A stretch of 64,000 nt of DNA from positions 10,671,929 to 10,735,928 of the forward strand of contig CM068541.1 of assembly GCA_035048495.1 (NCBI GenBank). The letters run 5' to 3'. The number at the start of each line of letters is the position of its first letter. The first letter of the stretch is position 1. Both the position numbers and the translations under genes were made by a program. Under the pieces are notes generated by a model. That model did not search any database. It saw only the letters and a program-made list of their open reading frames with translations, and had not been told where the DNA came from. This DNA is from Euptelea pleiosperma. Taxonomy: Eukaryota > Streptophyta > Magnoliopsida > Ranunculales > Eupteleaceae. Below are positions 32,760-45,112 of the stretch, piece after piece.

Positions 32760-33055
32760 CATCAGTGACTCCTATAACACATTTGTAGCGGTGGGTCTTT
32801 TAGTGGCGGTTATTGTCATGGCTGCCACTAAAAATAAACCTATAGCAACGGTCAGTAAAAAAAAAGCCACTCAAGGCCCATATAGCAGCTATCAATTTCT
32901 GGCCGTAGCTAAAAGTCATCGGTAAAAAGGGCAATTTTCCCACCGACATTTTGGCAGGCACTATATAGCGGCGATCAGCCACTGGCCGCTGCTAAAACCC
33001 ATCTATAGAGGCGGTTTTTTTTTTCTGGCTGCCGCTAAAAGTCTGTCGCTAAAAC
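32760..33055. repeat. CACTA-like subterminal repeat fragment
   Basis: Short motifs of the type TAGCGGCG / GCCGCTAAAA alternate in both orientations (TTTTAGTGGCGGTT, GGCCGCTGCTAAAA, GCTGCCGCTAAAAG), as in the subterminal regions of plant En/Spm elements. The CACTA ends were not found. Also in copy B at about 54125-54420. Confidence 0.45.
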
Positions 33056-33735
33056 CCAGTTTAATTTTCATGTAAGTGCCCCCGTACTTCATATGTCGAC
33101 CTCCATGGAACTTCTCTTATATGGAGCTGAGCTCGAAAAATCGGTGGCTATATGTAGGAGGGGATGAGGTTTATGGTCGATTGAAGATGATGAATAACTG
33201 TGTAGGACTAGTGGTGGTGCCTCATTAATAAGCTTAGTTAGTGGATAATACGAGGTTTCCACAAGAGGGAAGTCGCATAAGAAACAATCTTGGCTAAATA
33301 ATTTTCTAATAAAACAATCTTGGCTGAGACGTCTCGCTCTTGGTAAGGTAATAAGATAATACCAATGGTATAGATCATCTTCTGCATTTAAGTAATTAAA
33401 ACTTTGTTTTTACAATATGTACGCCTTTTACGATATAATATTGACAATTTTTTTTTATTCTTTATTAACCATTAAATTTTTTTATTGTAACTTTTTTTTT
33501 GTACACTTCAATCTTTTGGCAATACCTTATTCTGTCTCTATCAAGACGTCTCATTCTGTCAGCTTACTAAGATTTCGATAGAAATTGAGATTTTAAACCT
33601 TTCTTGAAGGTCAACGATCAATGCAATTGGATGATTACGAACATGGGATCTGAATGTGTTTTCTTTTCTTTCTGAATGTTGAATGCTGTATTGTGGCATT
33701 TTGCATGTGCAAAGGTGCCCTAATCTCTCTACTTA

Positions 33736-34219
33736 AATTAAGCCAAAAAATTGGGCGCAATATCCTTACGATTAGAAAGGCAACCCTAATGGCTTTTTTC
33801 TTTTTTCTCAAAAAAGAAGTACCGCTATAGACAAAGACCCATGAATTTAAATCTACCAATATTTTTGTCTTTGCGGAGTAGCATCATCACATCCATGCTG
33901 ACACCTTAAAAGGCTTTGTTTGCTAGCATTCCACTTTCAAAAACTCTTCTTTGTAGCGTTATATTAATCTCCACTTCAATTAAGCCAAAAAACTTGGTGC
34001 AATATCTTTACAATTAGAAAGGCAACCAACCCTAAGGACGATTTTTTTTTCTTTTTTTCTCAAAAAGTAGAACTGCTATAGACAAAGATCCATGAATTTA
34101 AATCTACTAATATTTTTTTCTCTTTTGTGGGGTAGCATTATCATCTATGCTGACACCTTAAAAGGCATTGTTTGCTAGCGTTCCACTTTCAGAAACTCCT
34201 CTTTGTAGCGTTTATATTA
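33736..34219. repeat. 242-bp tandem duplication (copy A only)
   Basis: AATTAAGCCAAAAAA starts at 33736 and again at 33978, and the sequence runs in parallel through GACACCTTAAAAGGC and CTTTGTAGCGTT. Copy B has lost most of this by the deletion corresponding to 33831-34367. Confidence 0.8.
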
Positions 34220-34703
34220 ATTAAAATGATAAAAAGTCTTCCGACGTCAATGGATAAATAAAAATAAAGAGTCGTGCTACCACACGGATAACCTGACAAA
34301 ATATATGAGTTTGAGGCGCCATTAATGATCGTTGGATTCAAGAGATTATCGGTCCACATGGCAACAACTATTTTATCCTTTGCAGTTGTTTCTTCCTGGT
34401 TAATAATAGCTTCAACCATATACTTTTTTTGTCTAGTTATACGTGGGGTAGCATTTTCCAAAAAATACAATTAAAAAAAAAATTTCTCCTAAACCTATTT
34501 CGTCCTCTATCATCGACTCGATGGAAGTACTCACAAAAGCCGCCACGGATACAAAAAGATAAAATCGAATACATTGTTTGGCTTTTTTAATTTAAATAAC
34601 TGTCTTCTTAGATGTGGCGACTTTTTGGAGTAATATATAACTCTCAATCATAGTCAGTTGGCACTACTGCACGTTAACATGCCTTCCGCTAATTATTTAT
34701 AAA

Positions 34704-36015
34704 CTAGTAATGAAAGCCCGTGCTAAAGCACGGGTGAAAATAGAAAATACAAACTTACAACAATTAATTTTTATATCTACATTTAATTGTAGTAGGAAAT
34801 AATACAGAAAAACTGCTTAACTATTCTCTTTCACTTCATCATCTCTAAACATTATAAGAAAATAAAAAAAATTGCTAAAACTAAAAGAAATTAAAAAATA
34901 AGTTTTTATAGTCTTCATTTTTACATTCAAGCATCACACAACAGCACATCCACTATGTCCATAATAGTGATGACCCTTTCATCAGTTCTCTCCATCTTCA
35001 TATTATTTTTATTCATAATCCTCTCTTCGTTATCTTCAACAACATCCCTTTAGCCTGTAAAACATGATAAAAAAAATAAATAAATAAAATGGCTAACAAT
35101 GGAAGAAAATAAAAAAAATTTCATAATCTTCGTTTTTTCCTTCAAAGATTTATATAATTCTAAAAAATTGAAACCGTACAAATAAACAAACATCCATTTT
35201 AGAGTCTAAACATAAACATGAATGTAAATAATTGAATAACAATTATTTTAGAAGCCCAAATCTAGTATTCAGCAGATACGACTTATTGAAGGAAAAAAAA
35301 GTTTTAGAAGAGATGGTAAAGATATCGAATCATATTGGCTTTTCTCCTGCTTTTGAGTCTTCGTCATTCGAAGAAGCGGTCGGTGAGAGAAATGTGAGAA
35401 CTCTGCCTAAATCCTAATATTTATATATTACCGAATTAATGGCTAATTAAATGGATATTTATTTATTAACGAAATATGGAGAGACATTAGATGTCGATAA
35501 TGGAAGTGATGTTAAGGGGAAAAATGTTTCAATTGAAACAAAAATAGAATGTTGTGAGAATGGAAGGAAGGAGATTGAAAGCCATTAGAATGCAATAATG
35601 GAGGCGGTGGTAATGGGATAAACGTTTTGATTGAAACATAAATAGAAGGTTGTGAATGTTATGTTTTGAAAAATAAAAGGGTGTTAAGAGACGTTAAGAA
35701 ATACGAATTTAAGAATGAATGAATAAATAATTTAAGAATGAAAGAGAGAATTAAGGAATAAATAATTGAGATTTTAAAGAAAAATAAATTGAGTTGGTTA
35801 GAAAGTCTAAAAAGTCCTTAATGTTTGAGGTGCATTACTTCAAGTGTCAAGGGGTGTTTTTGATAAAGACAAAAAAGATAGGGTAGAGTCAAGTGGATGA
35901 GAGAAGAAAGAGAATTTTAGGTTGTTGACATGGCACTTTGCATGAGGAGAGTGCCACATCAACTTGATGTGGAGGAGAGAGAACGACGCTGCTCGCTTCT
36001 CTGCTATAGTATAGA
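34704..36015 (-). mobile_element. Non-autonomous Helitron, copy A only
   Basis: 1312 bp. Minus strand: 5' TCTATACTATAGCAGAGAAG preceded by A; 3' stem CCCGTGC/GCACGGG then CTTTCATTACTAG followed by T. Copy B at about 55188-55203 lacks it and reads AATTATTTATAAATGG. Flanks rejoin to the copy B sequence only if 8 bp between two TTTATA repeats were lost in B, or if the element brought a TTTATA duplication. No Rep/helicase coding sequence. Confidence 0.75.
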
Positions 36016-36990
36016 TATATAAATGGATTATCCATGTCGGGCAGTGTTAGCTAGCATTGTCTAGACCTTTGATAGTCGTCGAGATTTACACCCCACGAAT
36101 CCCAAAGACTACCACACAAATTTCAAAGAACATTCGATTGTTTGGTTTATTCGAACACAAGGATCAGCATCCATCGAGCTAGCTTTTTAACTAAATTCCG
36201 GTTTCACTTAAAAATTATCGAAAAGCTACTTATCTCAAACACACAAGACCCACTTATCCGAGTAGGCTTTTGTTGCATATCGAAGGAGGAAGGTTTGCCA
36301 CAATCATCAAATTGGTGGTCCAAAATTAAAACCCTATATCTTATTGTTTTGAGTTGTCATACCCCACACCGATAACGGGACAAAAACATGTGCGCTTGAC
36401 ACCATTCACTGTTTGATTCAAGAGATCTACTATCCACGAGGCAACAACTATTTTATCCTTTGCAGTTTTTAACAATAGCCTCAACTGTATACATTTAATT
36501 TTTTCATCCGTGGGGTAGCATTTTCCATTTGTTTTATGCATTTCATCCACGATTCGTGGCTTTTCTGACTAAAAACCCGGGCTAGCGGTGTAATGGTGCG
36601 TAACCAATCCAGGAGTGTTAATGGTAAGAAATAACAAGTAAATTAATAAAGTCAACACTCGTTTTTATGATTTCAAATACCTCTAACTGTGCTACTATGC
36701 CACCACTAGGAGGAGTTCCGTTCTGAACTTTTAAGGCGTGCGTTTCTAAATGCCTATGAATACGTTCATTTCTAATTTTGTCTTTCTTAGTCATTCCATC
36801 TCAACATCCTCTATCTCGCTACATAAATATACTTATTTAATTAAATTTATCTTACGACAACTAGATCTCTTACGTGACATCCACTGACTAGATGGTCCAC
36901 ACCCACCAACAAATGTTCCACGAGAGACATTTTATGACGACTCTCTTACATGGCTAACGGTGTTTTTTTAACTTCAACTGTGTTTAGGTC
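36016..36990. other. Noncoding upstream region of CLE locus 8
   Basis: No gene recognised; same in copy B (about 55204-56170) with scattered substitutions. Some 70-90 codon open frames lie here with no family features. Confidence 0.4.
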
Positions 36991-37056
36991 TGAATATAAA
37001 GAAAAGTCGGCTAACAAATCTCAAACACTAGTAGTTCCAGACCCAAGAGGAGATCA

Positions 37057-37335
37057 ATGGATAGCTCAAGGTTTTGTTTGTGTCTTATAATCTTGCTCTT
37101 GCTGTCGGTTGGGATAACTGAACAACGCCCTCTCGATCCATTTCTAGAGGGGAGGAAGCAAACTGAATTGTTTTGAACATTGTTAGAGAAGAGAGAAGGA
37201 TTCAAGGTAGGCTTGGGGAAAGAAGGGACAATTAAAAGCGAGTATGAGTCCAAGCGACAAAGCCCAGGAGGACCTGACCCGCAACACCATTCCAAGAATC
37301 CGTCTTTCGGAACTTTTGGCAGAACTTATGACTGA
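37057..37335 (+). pseudogene. CLE pseudogene 8 (nonsense at codon 40; copy A)
   Basis: Copy A counterpart of the intact gene at 56235-56513, same length. Codon 40 (37174-37176) is TGA where copy B has CGA, a C-to-T change at a CpG that cuts the product between the signal peptide and the CLE box. Codon 2 also changes (A to D). The rest of the frame, including KRQSPGGPDPQHH and the tail SKNPSFGTFGRTYD, is undamaged beyond the stop, so the inactivation is young. TATA-like TATAAA at 36995-37000. It could yield peptide only by stop readthrough. Confidence 0.88.
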
Positions 37336-37440
37336 TAGTAATGAAGAAGCTGCATGTAAGAGAATTTTTGAAGTGGCGATCAGGTGCCAATGATCACGCG
37401 CGCGTCAAGCTTGTGAGGCGTGTGGTGTGTAATGGTGCAA

Positions 37441-37475
37441 AAAATAAAAAATAAAAAATAAAAAATAAAAAATGG
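37441..37475. repeat. AAAAAAT microsatellite
   Basis: Five units of AAAAAAT just after the CLE 3' end and a MITE-end fragment (AATTTTTGAAGTGGCGATCA); copy B has four units (about 56617-56644). Confidence 0.75.
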
Positions 37476-37683
37476 AACTCGATCTACCTACTTATTGGAC
37501 AAATGTCCAATATAAGGGTGTTTTAGTAACTTATCCTTGTGAGGCATGTGGTGTGTAATGGAATCTGATGGATGAATAATGGCATTGCGTAGGGATTGGT
37601 TGGTACCCATTATCAAGCTTCTCAACCAATTGTTGTTCTTCTTTGCTTTAACATAGCTTCAGTGAATGACTATTTGTCGTTGT

Positions 37684-40062
37684 TGAAGATCAAGTTTTAA
37701 TTTATTGCTAAACTTGAGTTCTTACATGACCTACTCCAAGCTCTTATATAGAGCATTACAAGAATTCAAAACAGGAAAGAAATCCGAAGCAAATCAAATC
37801 TAATCCTAAGATATTATCCTAACCTTGTGATGAGATACACCAATAGTGATATGGTGTATCTCACACAATTTATTGTGATATATATTCTCTAACATTCCCC
37901 TTCAAACTCATGGGGATCGGAGATCAATGATCGTCTTGAATTTGTCAAAATTCAATGCCTTGAAGATTGAGTGTCGTTCAAGGATACTATCACTATTTTA
38001 AGTTGCATTGATGATTGAATCGCCTTGATCAAGCCGTGAATTCTTTGCTCACTAGCTAGTGAATGATGATGGTTGCCAGCCAGAATAGTGATCCATGATG
38101 GTCATATGGGATCTTATCCCAATAAACTAGACCGAAACTCATAGGATTTTAATCGATCTGGATAAAGGGCCTCATTGGGCCAAGATGAGTGTGGGCATCT
38201 GTGTGCCTCATAGGCTTGGACTCTAAGAGACCTCAAGCAATAAAGTGTGTGGGTCTCTTCTGGACCGCACATGGAGACAGTGGGCCTCTCTTTGGGCCCG
38301 ACTGATGAAGGGTGTGGGCCTCTTCTGGACCTCACACAAGCTTGGACTTTAAAAGTACACCAGCAAATTTCTTCCTCTATTTTTTTGGCTGGACCTTTTT
38401 TTTATCCTCACGGGCTTGGGCCTCTATTGGCCATAATCAATTGGCAAATGCTTGAGTCAAGTAGGCTTGGCTAGTGCCTGTGGGCATCTTCCCTAACGGA
38501 CTTAGGCTTCTTTCTTTTTCATCGAACCAACACGGAAAGAGGGGTTTGGAGGGTTTTTGAATTCCATGAAGGAGACACGCGACTCACGGCGGCGGTCGAA
38601 GTGACAATGGCAATGACATCAACAACGGAGGCGATAGTATAGCGACAACTGTTTGCAGGTCCGTTGAGGTATTTTAAATGACAACTTGAAGTACAAGGGC
38701 ATTTGGAAGCTACAACAGACCCCGTTTTATGATTGGGGAGGACCGTTCGGCCGCCATGGGTGATGTTCGTTGAGGATGGAGATGGTGAAGAAAGACGACG
38801 TCGAGGAATTGTTGGCGGAGCATGGGAGATGTACAAGCTGCCCATGGTGGTGGGGTTGCTGAAACCCTTTTTTTTTAGGGTTGGTACCAATAACAGAGAT
38901 AGCAACATGATAAGTACCCTTAATCTATCAACTAACTACAGCAAGTATAAAGTAATTTCAACTTCTATTCATCTCCTCGATAGTTACAATTTATAAGCTC
39001 ATGCTACTAGCAACCCTCCTAATAAGGAGGACCAAACTAATAGCTCTCCTAGAGATAGAGGCTGATTCAAATACTTCTCAAGAAAATAGGAACTACTGAC
39101 AACTCTCCTAATAAGTACGACCAAACTAAAATAGAGTAATACTCTATCCACTTAAGGGTAGGTGCTAACACGTGGCTAGGTGATGAAGGTTGTAACACAA
39201 CATCTCTATTTGAAACAATCTCTCTAGAGCTCTCACTCCCAGATGCAAGGACAAGAACATTGGAGATCAGTTATTGTTTGGAAGGCAGAAGGGCTGCTGT
39301 AATGGCAGAGGCCATGGAAGAACTGTTGCTCGTTAATGGCGGAGAACTGAGAAGATCAGAAATAAGTAGAGTGGTATCACCCTATTAAATGGGTGCACAA
39401 CATCAACGTCACTAGATTCAACACGGGTTCAATAGAGGGGTTTCTGAAACCCAATAAGAAGATGGTTACAACATCATGACGGTGACAGAACCTTGATTTG
39501 GAAATCCCGATAATGAAACCCTAATATCTCTTTCTTTTTTTCTTGCCCCCGGTGTGGGTGGTTGCCAAAGAAGATATTGCTGCCAATGAGGGATAGAGGT
39601 GCTGCTATTGTTGGATGAGGAGCAGCGGCGGTAACGGCGCGTATAGATTGCTGCTGCGGAGATATCTGCTGTAGTAGTAGTGCTCGACGATGATGGTGGA
39701 AAGATCAGCACTGCTAAGAAAAGAGAGGGTTTGTTGGGCCCTTAACGATGAGCGATCTAAAATTATCAGGCCCGACGGGCAGCAAAGGTGCCGCCTGTCG
39801 GAAGAACGATGGACCATGTGGAGATCAGAAGAGCATAGGTGGGATGACCCGCTCTAATACCGTGAAGAAGTTTTAGTTTATTGCTAAACTTGAGTTCTTA
39901 CGTAAGACCTATTACAAGCTCTTATATAGAGCATTACAAGAATTCAAAACATGAAAGAAATCCTAAGCAAATCAAGTCTAATCCTAAGATATTATCCTAA
40001 TCTTGTGATGAGATACACCAATAGTGATACACACAATTTATAATGATATATATTCTCTAACA
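37684..40062 (-). mobile_element. Small non-autonomous LTR retrotransposon, copy A
   Basis: LTRs at 37684-37894 (211 bp) and 39863-40062 (200 bp), with TG...CA ends, and a perfect 5-bp duplication GTTGT at 37679-37683 and 40063-40067. Read on the minus strand, the LTR starts TGTTAGAGAATATA. The primer-binding site after the 5' LTR is mutated (CGGTATTAGAGC for TGGTATCAGAGC), and a polypurine tract TTTGAAGGGGAA precedes the 3' LTR. No gag, protease, reverse transcriptase or integrase is recognisable in the roughly 2-kb interior. LTR size and lack of genes fit a TRIM/SMART or short LARD-like element mobilised in trans. Confidence 0.9.
38519..38866 (-). CDS. Open frame inside the small LTR retroelement (copy A; unknown)
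   Basis: Sense-oriented open frame, at least 116 codons when started at the ATG giving MGSLYISHAPPTIPRRRLSS (38866); a further upstream ATG at 38908 adds a leucine-rich start. Ser/Pro- and Thr-rich with no retroviral motif. Copy B keeps the frame (57688-58014) with a few substitutions. It may be a host fragment captured by the element or chance; no function is proposed. Confidence 0.3.
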   Translation of the reverse strand, partial: GFSNPTTMGSLYISHAPPTIPRRRLSSPSPSSTNITHGGRTVLPNHKTGSVVASKCPCTSSCHLKYLNGPANSCRYTIASVVDVIAIVTSTAAVSRVSPSWNSKTLQTPLSVLVR

Positions 40063-40179
40063 GTTGTAAGTTCTTTTTCATTTTTGTTATCAACTAACAA
40101 GCCTATCATACTTATTGTGATGACTAGCATAATGTTGATGCTGCTGCTTCTATTAACAATGGTAACTGCTTTTGTTTTT

Positions 40180-40200
40180 TATTAAGAGAGAGAGAGAGAA
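40180..40200. repeat. (AG)n microsatellite
   Basis: A run of AGAGAGAGAGAG, with a slightly longer counterpart in copy B near 59363. Confidence 0.7.
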
Positions 40201-40504
40201 CCGTTTTGAGGAGTTAAGGGTATTTTTGAAAAAAAGTAAAAGTAAATTGAATTTTTTTAATCTTTCATGTTGAAAATTGACCTTCCACGAACCAACAAAA
40301 ATCAGAGAGAACTGAAAAGATCAATCACACAGGCACAACAAATTGACGTGGTACGTCAGTGTACACACATCCACGGGTGAGAAGAGCTCTTTCACTATCT
40401 CTAAAGAATTAAGGTTATAATAGTTTCCTCTCTCTCACTCTCTCAATGTACAAGAGAAACCCCAACACGCCTTTACTCTATTACCCTATTTAGTATATGA
40501 CCAA

Positions 40505-40795
40505 CTTGGGTTGGGTGCTTGACCTAACAACTGGCGGATAGATCTGTGAAAGTACCTAGGGGAATAGTAAAAGATGTCTTAGTGCAAGTCGATAAATTCT
40601 AGGCCAACCATTTCTTGAGACTTCAAATGCTTTAATTAATTGTAGAAATGGTATCATGAAAGTTTTCTTTGCCAATATATATGACAGTAGAATTAAACAT
40701 CTTTAATATATGTAAGAAAAGGAACAATGAGTAAGATCTACATGTATGGGGTGACTATGATAGTGAGCCTCGTGCAAAATGATTTTACTCAATAT
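40505..40795 (+). pseudogene. Ty3/gypsy protease-region fragment, copy A
   Basis: LADRSVKVPRGIVKDVLVQV then DKF and a stop is the conserved stretch just after the retroviral-type aspartic protease of plant Ty3/gypsy polyproteins. ALINCRNGIMK-like and MTVELNIFNICKKRNNE-like pieces follow in shifted frames. About 20 bp present in copy B (GAATTAAAACCCATCC) are missing here. No reverse transcriptase is nearby. Confidence 0.75.
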
Positions 40796-41580
40796 AATTA
40801 TGTGTGGACCCCTAAAAGCATGTTTAGCTCATTTTGGATATTTAGATGTTAATGATGTTATTGAGGAAGTAAATGTCCTTCTAGACTCTACACCCATACT
40901 CGACATACACTGAGAAGTGGAAGTTTCGTTTTGAACAATATAATTACTAATTATTAGTGAGTCTTAACTACTTCCCGCTTCCATCGAAATACCAAAAAAC
41001 TTGACCTTAAACTCTTACTATCTAAAAGCAAGTATAGCTATTTAAGTCGAGAAGAAACATTTTCTGTGGTGATCTCTTCACAATTGAATGGGAATCAGCC
41101 ATAGGATATGGCTATAGTTGACATCCATCAAGGAAATTAGCCCTATGATTTGCATTCATATATAAGATACATCAAATGGGAGAATGCCAAACCTATCCGA
41201 GAGATGCAAACTCTGATAGTTAGTGGATGAGTCATACCCAAGTAGTTCCCAAAAAGTCAGGCATTTCCTAATTAAGGAGAATAGTAACTTAGTTCCAACT
41301 AGAAAAGCACTAGTTGGAGAGTCTATATTGAGCATATGAAATTGATGAATTCGGTCACAAGGACCATTTCCATTTGTCATTCGTTGACTAAATTCTACAG
41401 AGGCTAGCAAGACGTAAATTTTACTATTTCCTATATGGTTATTCTGGCTACAACCAAATAAAAACAGTCCTCGAAGATCAAGAGAAAACTACATTACTTG
41501 TCCATTTAGCATGCTTGCTTAGTATATTTTCTGCATAGTTGATGTGCTTCATTTGCTGAAGTCTGAACAACTTGAAATTA
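40796..41580. other. Noncoding stretch, copy A
   Basis: No gene recognised. A minus-strand open frame of about 84 codons (41156-41410) is kept in copy B (60355-60609), but that is expected from recent duplication and it shows no family features. Confidence 0.35.
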
Positions 41581-41583
41581 ATA

Positions 41584-42486
41584 CTAGTTCGTGTGATCCA
41601 GCACAGTTGGACAATTATTATCCAAACTGCGGCATGAGAGGGTGCCACGTGTATGCTGCTGATGAGAACCGTCATTGCAAGTTTTGTTAGGTCTTGCTAA
41701 TTTCGATAATTGCCCTTTCCGAATAAAAAAAATTAAAAAAAGAGCAAATATATTAAAATCTACATTCTTACGTTTCATTTCCCTTCTTCATTCTTCTTTT
41801 TTTATTATCTCTAGAACAAAGCCAATCCATTAAGCTTCCTCTTTTTTACTTTACTTTCTCTAAAGATATTTAAAAAACATTCAGGGGAATTGTTCGGACT
41901 CGGATTCCTCGTTATTAGTGAGATATACTATTATAGCCCTAATAAACTTAATAAAAACTAGATGCTTTTCATCAAATGACCTAATTTTTTTTTTACCAAA
42001 CTGCCTCTTAGAAGAGAATGACTTTTAGAAAACAGAAAAATAATTGACTTTTGTCTTTCTTTTTATTCCTTCTTTTTTAATTAAAACAATAGGTTGAGTT
42101 TTCTTTCTCTTTACATGAAAAAAGGAAAGGGAAAGAGAATGGGAAAGGGAAAGGGAAAGGGAGAGTAAAATGGAAAGAGATCGACATAATGGGGTTTGGT
42201 GTTACTGATATAATGTAATTGAAATTTGTTTTGCTTCTCGAATAGTCAACATCAATATGCTGGCACCATACGGCGCTCTACCTCAATGTAACACTCGTTG
42301 AATTTGAGACTTAGAAGTTGGAACATGGAACACCATTCACGTGTATATGGCTATTTTTCTCTACCTAGAAATACTAATCCCGCCAAAATCTTAGCCAACT
42401 CATACATCATTGTTGAATGCCCAAAATCTAGCCATAAGATCCAAGAACGTGTCATCTATCATGGATTTAGTACATCTGCAATGTAA
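41584..42486. repeat. Founder unit of the 45.6-49.2 kb array (R1)
   Basis: GTGTGATCCAGCACAGTTGG, GGGTGCCACGTGTATGCTGC, GGACTCGGATTCCTCGTTAT, TAATGGGGTTTGG and GGAACATGGAACACCATTCA appear in the same order as in units R2-R5. It lacks the SINE and the GC-rich insert. Its right part contains the start of the LTR-like sequence at 42286. Copy B counterpart: about 60783-61608. Confidence 0.8.
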
Positions 42487-45112
42487 GATCATCCATACTC
42501 CCCATCTATGTGTGATGACTTGTTTTGGTGGCCAATCCATTTGATAGGATAAGGTTGCATCATATAAACGTGTCTATAGGATGGACACTTGGGAAAGTTG
42601 GTGAAAGTATTAATGTTAGCTTTGAATTAATTAGGAATCTACCCATTGACCTTGTGACACCTAGTTACCTAAAATACTTAGGATTCTATTTAAAGTTTGA
42701 ACTAACACCTTAATTGGTGGTTGAGAACTTTAAGGAGATTTAATAGGCTGATTTGCTTGAAAGAATCTCTCCACAACCAACTTACCCTACCGTGGGTGCC
42801 TTTGTGGGAGAAATCACATGTAACCAAAATTATCTCCAAGAGATGAAAACGTGGGAGGTGGTGGACCCCACTAATGAAAGGGCCGGAATAGGGGGACAAC
42901 CCTTTTTGACAACCATTACGGCGTACCAACATAGAAGAAGAAGATGAATCAATGGCTGATTTTTGGTGAGGATCATCTCCTCACCATATAGATCACCCCA
43001 ACAAAAAATCAGCCCATTCCGAAATTTCTAACCCCATCAAATGCGGTTTTCAAGTTACACGGTAAAAATAGACGATCCATAATTGTTCGACTTCTAAAGC
43101 AGCCTACGAATATCGGAATATTGAATTTTTGTGAGGATGATCTTCTCACCATAGTGATCATCCTCACCAAAACTCAGCCATTGATTCATTTTCTATGTGG
43201 GTACATCAAATGGTTGTCAAAAATTATTGTAAAAATGGTGGTCCCCTGATCATCACCCCTAATGAAAACCTAAAGCTACCCACAAATAGTTATAAAGAGA
43301 TCTTTTAAGAGTTGAAAACAAAACCCTCGCCCCTAGTCTAACCGTCCCTAGCCTTCCTCTTTCACTTCTTCATTTATTCTCATTCTTTAAAGCATTATCC
43401 ATTGAAGATAGCTCTAACATTAATTGTGATACCAACGCAAAAAGAAGGTAAGTACACTATAATGATGATTATGTATGTTTTCCATGGATTAAGATCATAT
43501 GGCATTATTGGATGATTAGCTATTAATATAATCTGGTTGGAATTAGCTTCTCATGATATAACTTGTACGGTTGATTCATAGCATTTTATATTAAGTGCAG
43601 GATTGGTCCCACTTGTTCTTTGATCGGGGATTGGTCCTATAGCGATCAGGGATTGATCTCATTTTTTTACCTGCAGAAGAGCTTGCTAAGCTACTCCTAA
43701 TGGAAAGGAGAAGGATATAGAAAAAAAATTATATTTCATTCACTGGTTACTTCTTTGATTCTTTAATTCTTTGCTCCATGTTATTGCATATTCATTGTTA
43801 TTAATTTCAAAATGATGTCATCTATTGAAGATATGTAGTACTCATTGAATTACTGGGCTTCTTTAAGGTCAAGGCTATTGCCGATGATTTTCAGATGAGT
43901 TTGAGGAGGAGCTCGAGTGAGATCAAATACTTTGAGGAGGACCCGAATTTTGAACTTACCGGAAGATCCGAGGTCGATCTTGGTGGATCCGACGACCAAG
44001 AATGATTTGTGATATTATTTATATTAGATCTAATTGTTTTATTTCATGATTTAGTTGTAAGGGCATTTTTGAACCCAAGTAGATTATTTGATGTCAGATT
44101 TCAGTTCTTTAAACTTTTGTAGAATTTTCTATTTTGACCCCTTTGCAGTGTTTCGAGCATATCTTCATTTGTAAACATGATTTTAAGGCGATTCCAAATT
44201 CTATTGATTGGAAACTTAAAGAACTATTTTTGAAAATATTTTTAGATTTTCTTATTATGTGTGTTGATTTGTGTGCTTCCCTTAAGAAAGATGTAATAAT
44301 ATTGTTTTTCATAGGCAGAACAATTGCCCTGACTTCAAGTTAAATTTAGACCTATTTCGGAAAATTTTAGGAAAAATGGAAAACATTAAACCCGTAGGTA
44401 TTTGAAAGACCTTTCTAGAAATATATGGTAGAAGTTGACATTCCATCGGAGCTGATCTCTAGGTCTGATTTACTGACAAGGTATCAAATCTAGTAGATTC
44501 TGAAAAATCTTGAATTATCAAAATTATTTACTTCTATTCGTTAATTTTTAAAATAGAACCCTATATTTTTTATTACATCTAATTTAAGTACTTTTCGAGT
44601 CTATATCAATAGATACCTTGTTTAATTTGGAGTTAAATTGAAATTGTAAAAAGTCATGTAAATCGTAATTAAATTAATCCGTTATTCTTTAATTTTAGGG
44701 TAGAACAGATACTTGAAATATTTTTGTTAAAAATAGTAAATTATGTTTTCTGATAAACTTCATTTACAAAAGTTGTTTATAACAATTCAAATGATTTAAA
44801 AAAAATTAAAATAAATATTTTAGCCAAATAATTATTTTAGTGAAAAACGGGGTATGAATCCCTTATTTTAATGAACTTAATCCTAGAAAATACCTAATGA
44901 CATTTTCGACAAAAGAGCCTTCACGAAAGATGTTTATATAATTGATTTAGAATATTTAAATTGGGAAATACATTTCTAAGAAAATTATAAGTTTTACGTA
45001 TGTTGACCTCAAATCTTACTCAGATTGTAGATTCTGAGAAAATTAATTACAACATATAAGAAAATGAACTACTTATAGACTTAGATGATTAGGAGAAGAA
45101 GTCTTACACCAA
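42286..45112 (+). mobile_element. Ty3/gypsy-like LTR sequence, copy A
   Basis: Starts TGTAACACTCGTTGAATTTG, with the TGTAACAC start of the LTR at 4385, and shares interior phrases (GATTGGTCCCACTTGTTC, GCAGAAGAGCTTGCTAAGCT, TTTTAGCCAAATAAT). The right end is not seen: from about 45113 it switches back to the CCAAAATCTTAGCCAACCCA phrase of R1. Could be a long LTR or an LTR plus decayed interior. Copy B counterpart starts at about 61408 and leaves the window. Confidence 0.5.

Noticed and set aside
42525..42713. Plus-strand frame with HHINVSIGWTLGKVGE, kept at 61647-61835
   Set aside because: It lies inside LTR-like sequence and is conserved only because of the recent duplication.
27191..45000. 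Whole-genome duplication or homoeologous origin of copies A and B
   Set aside because: The copies are directly adjacent in tandem with a sharp junction at 49228, so local duplication (or an assembly haplotype artefact) is the simpler reading.
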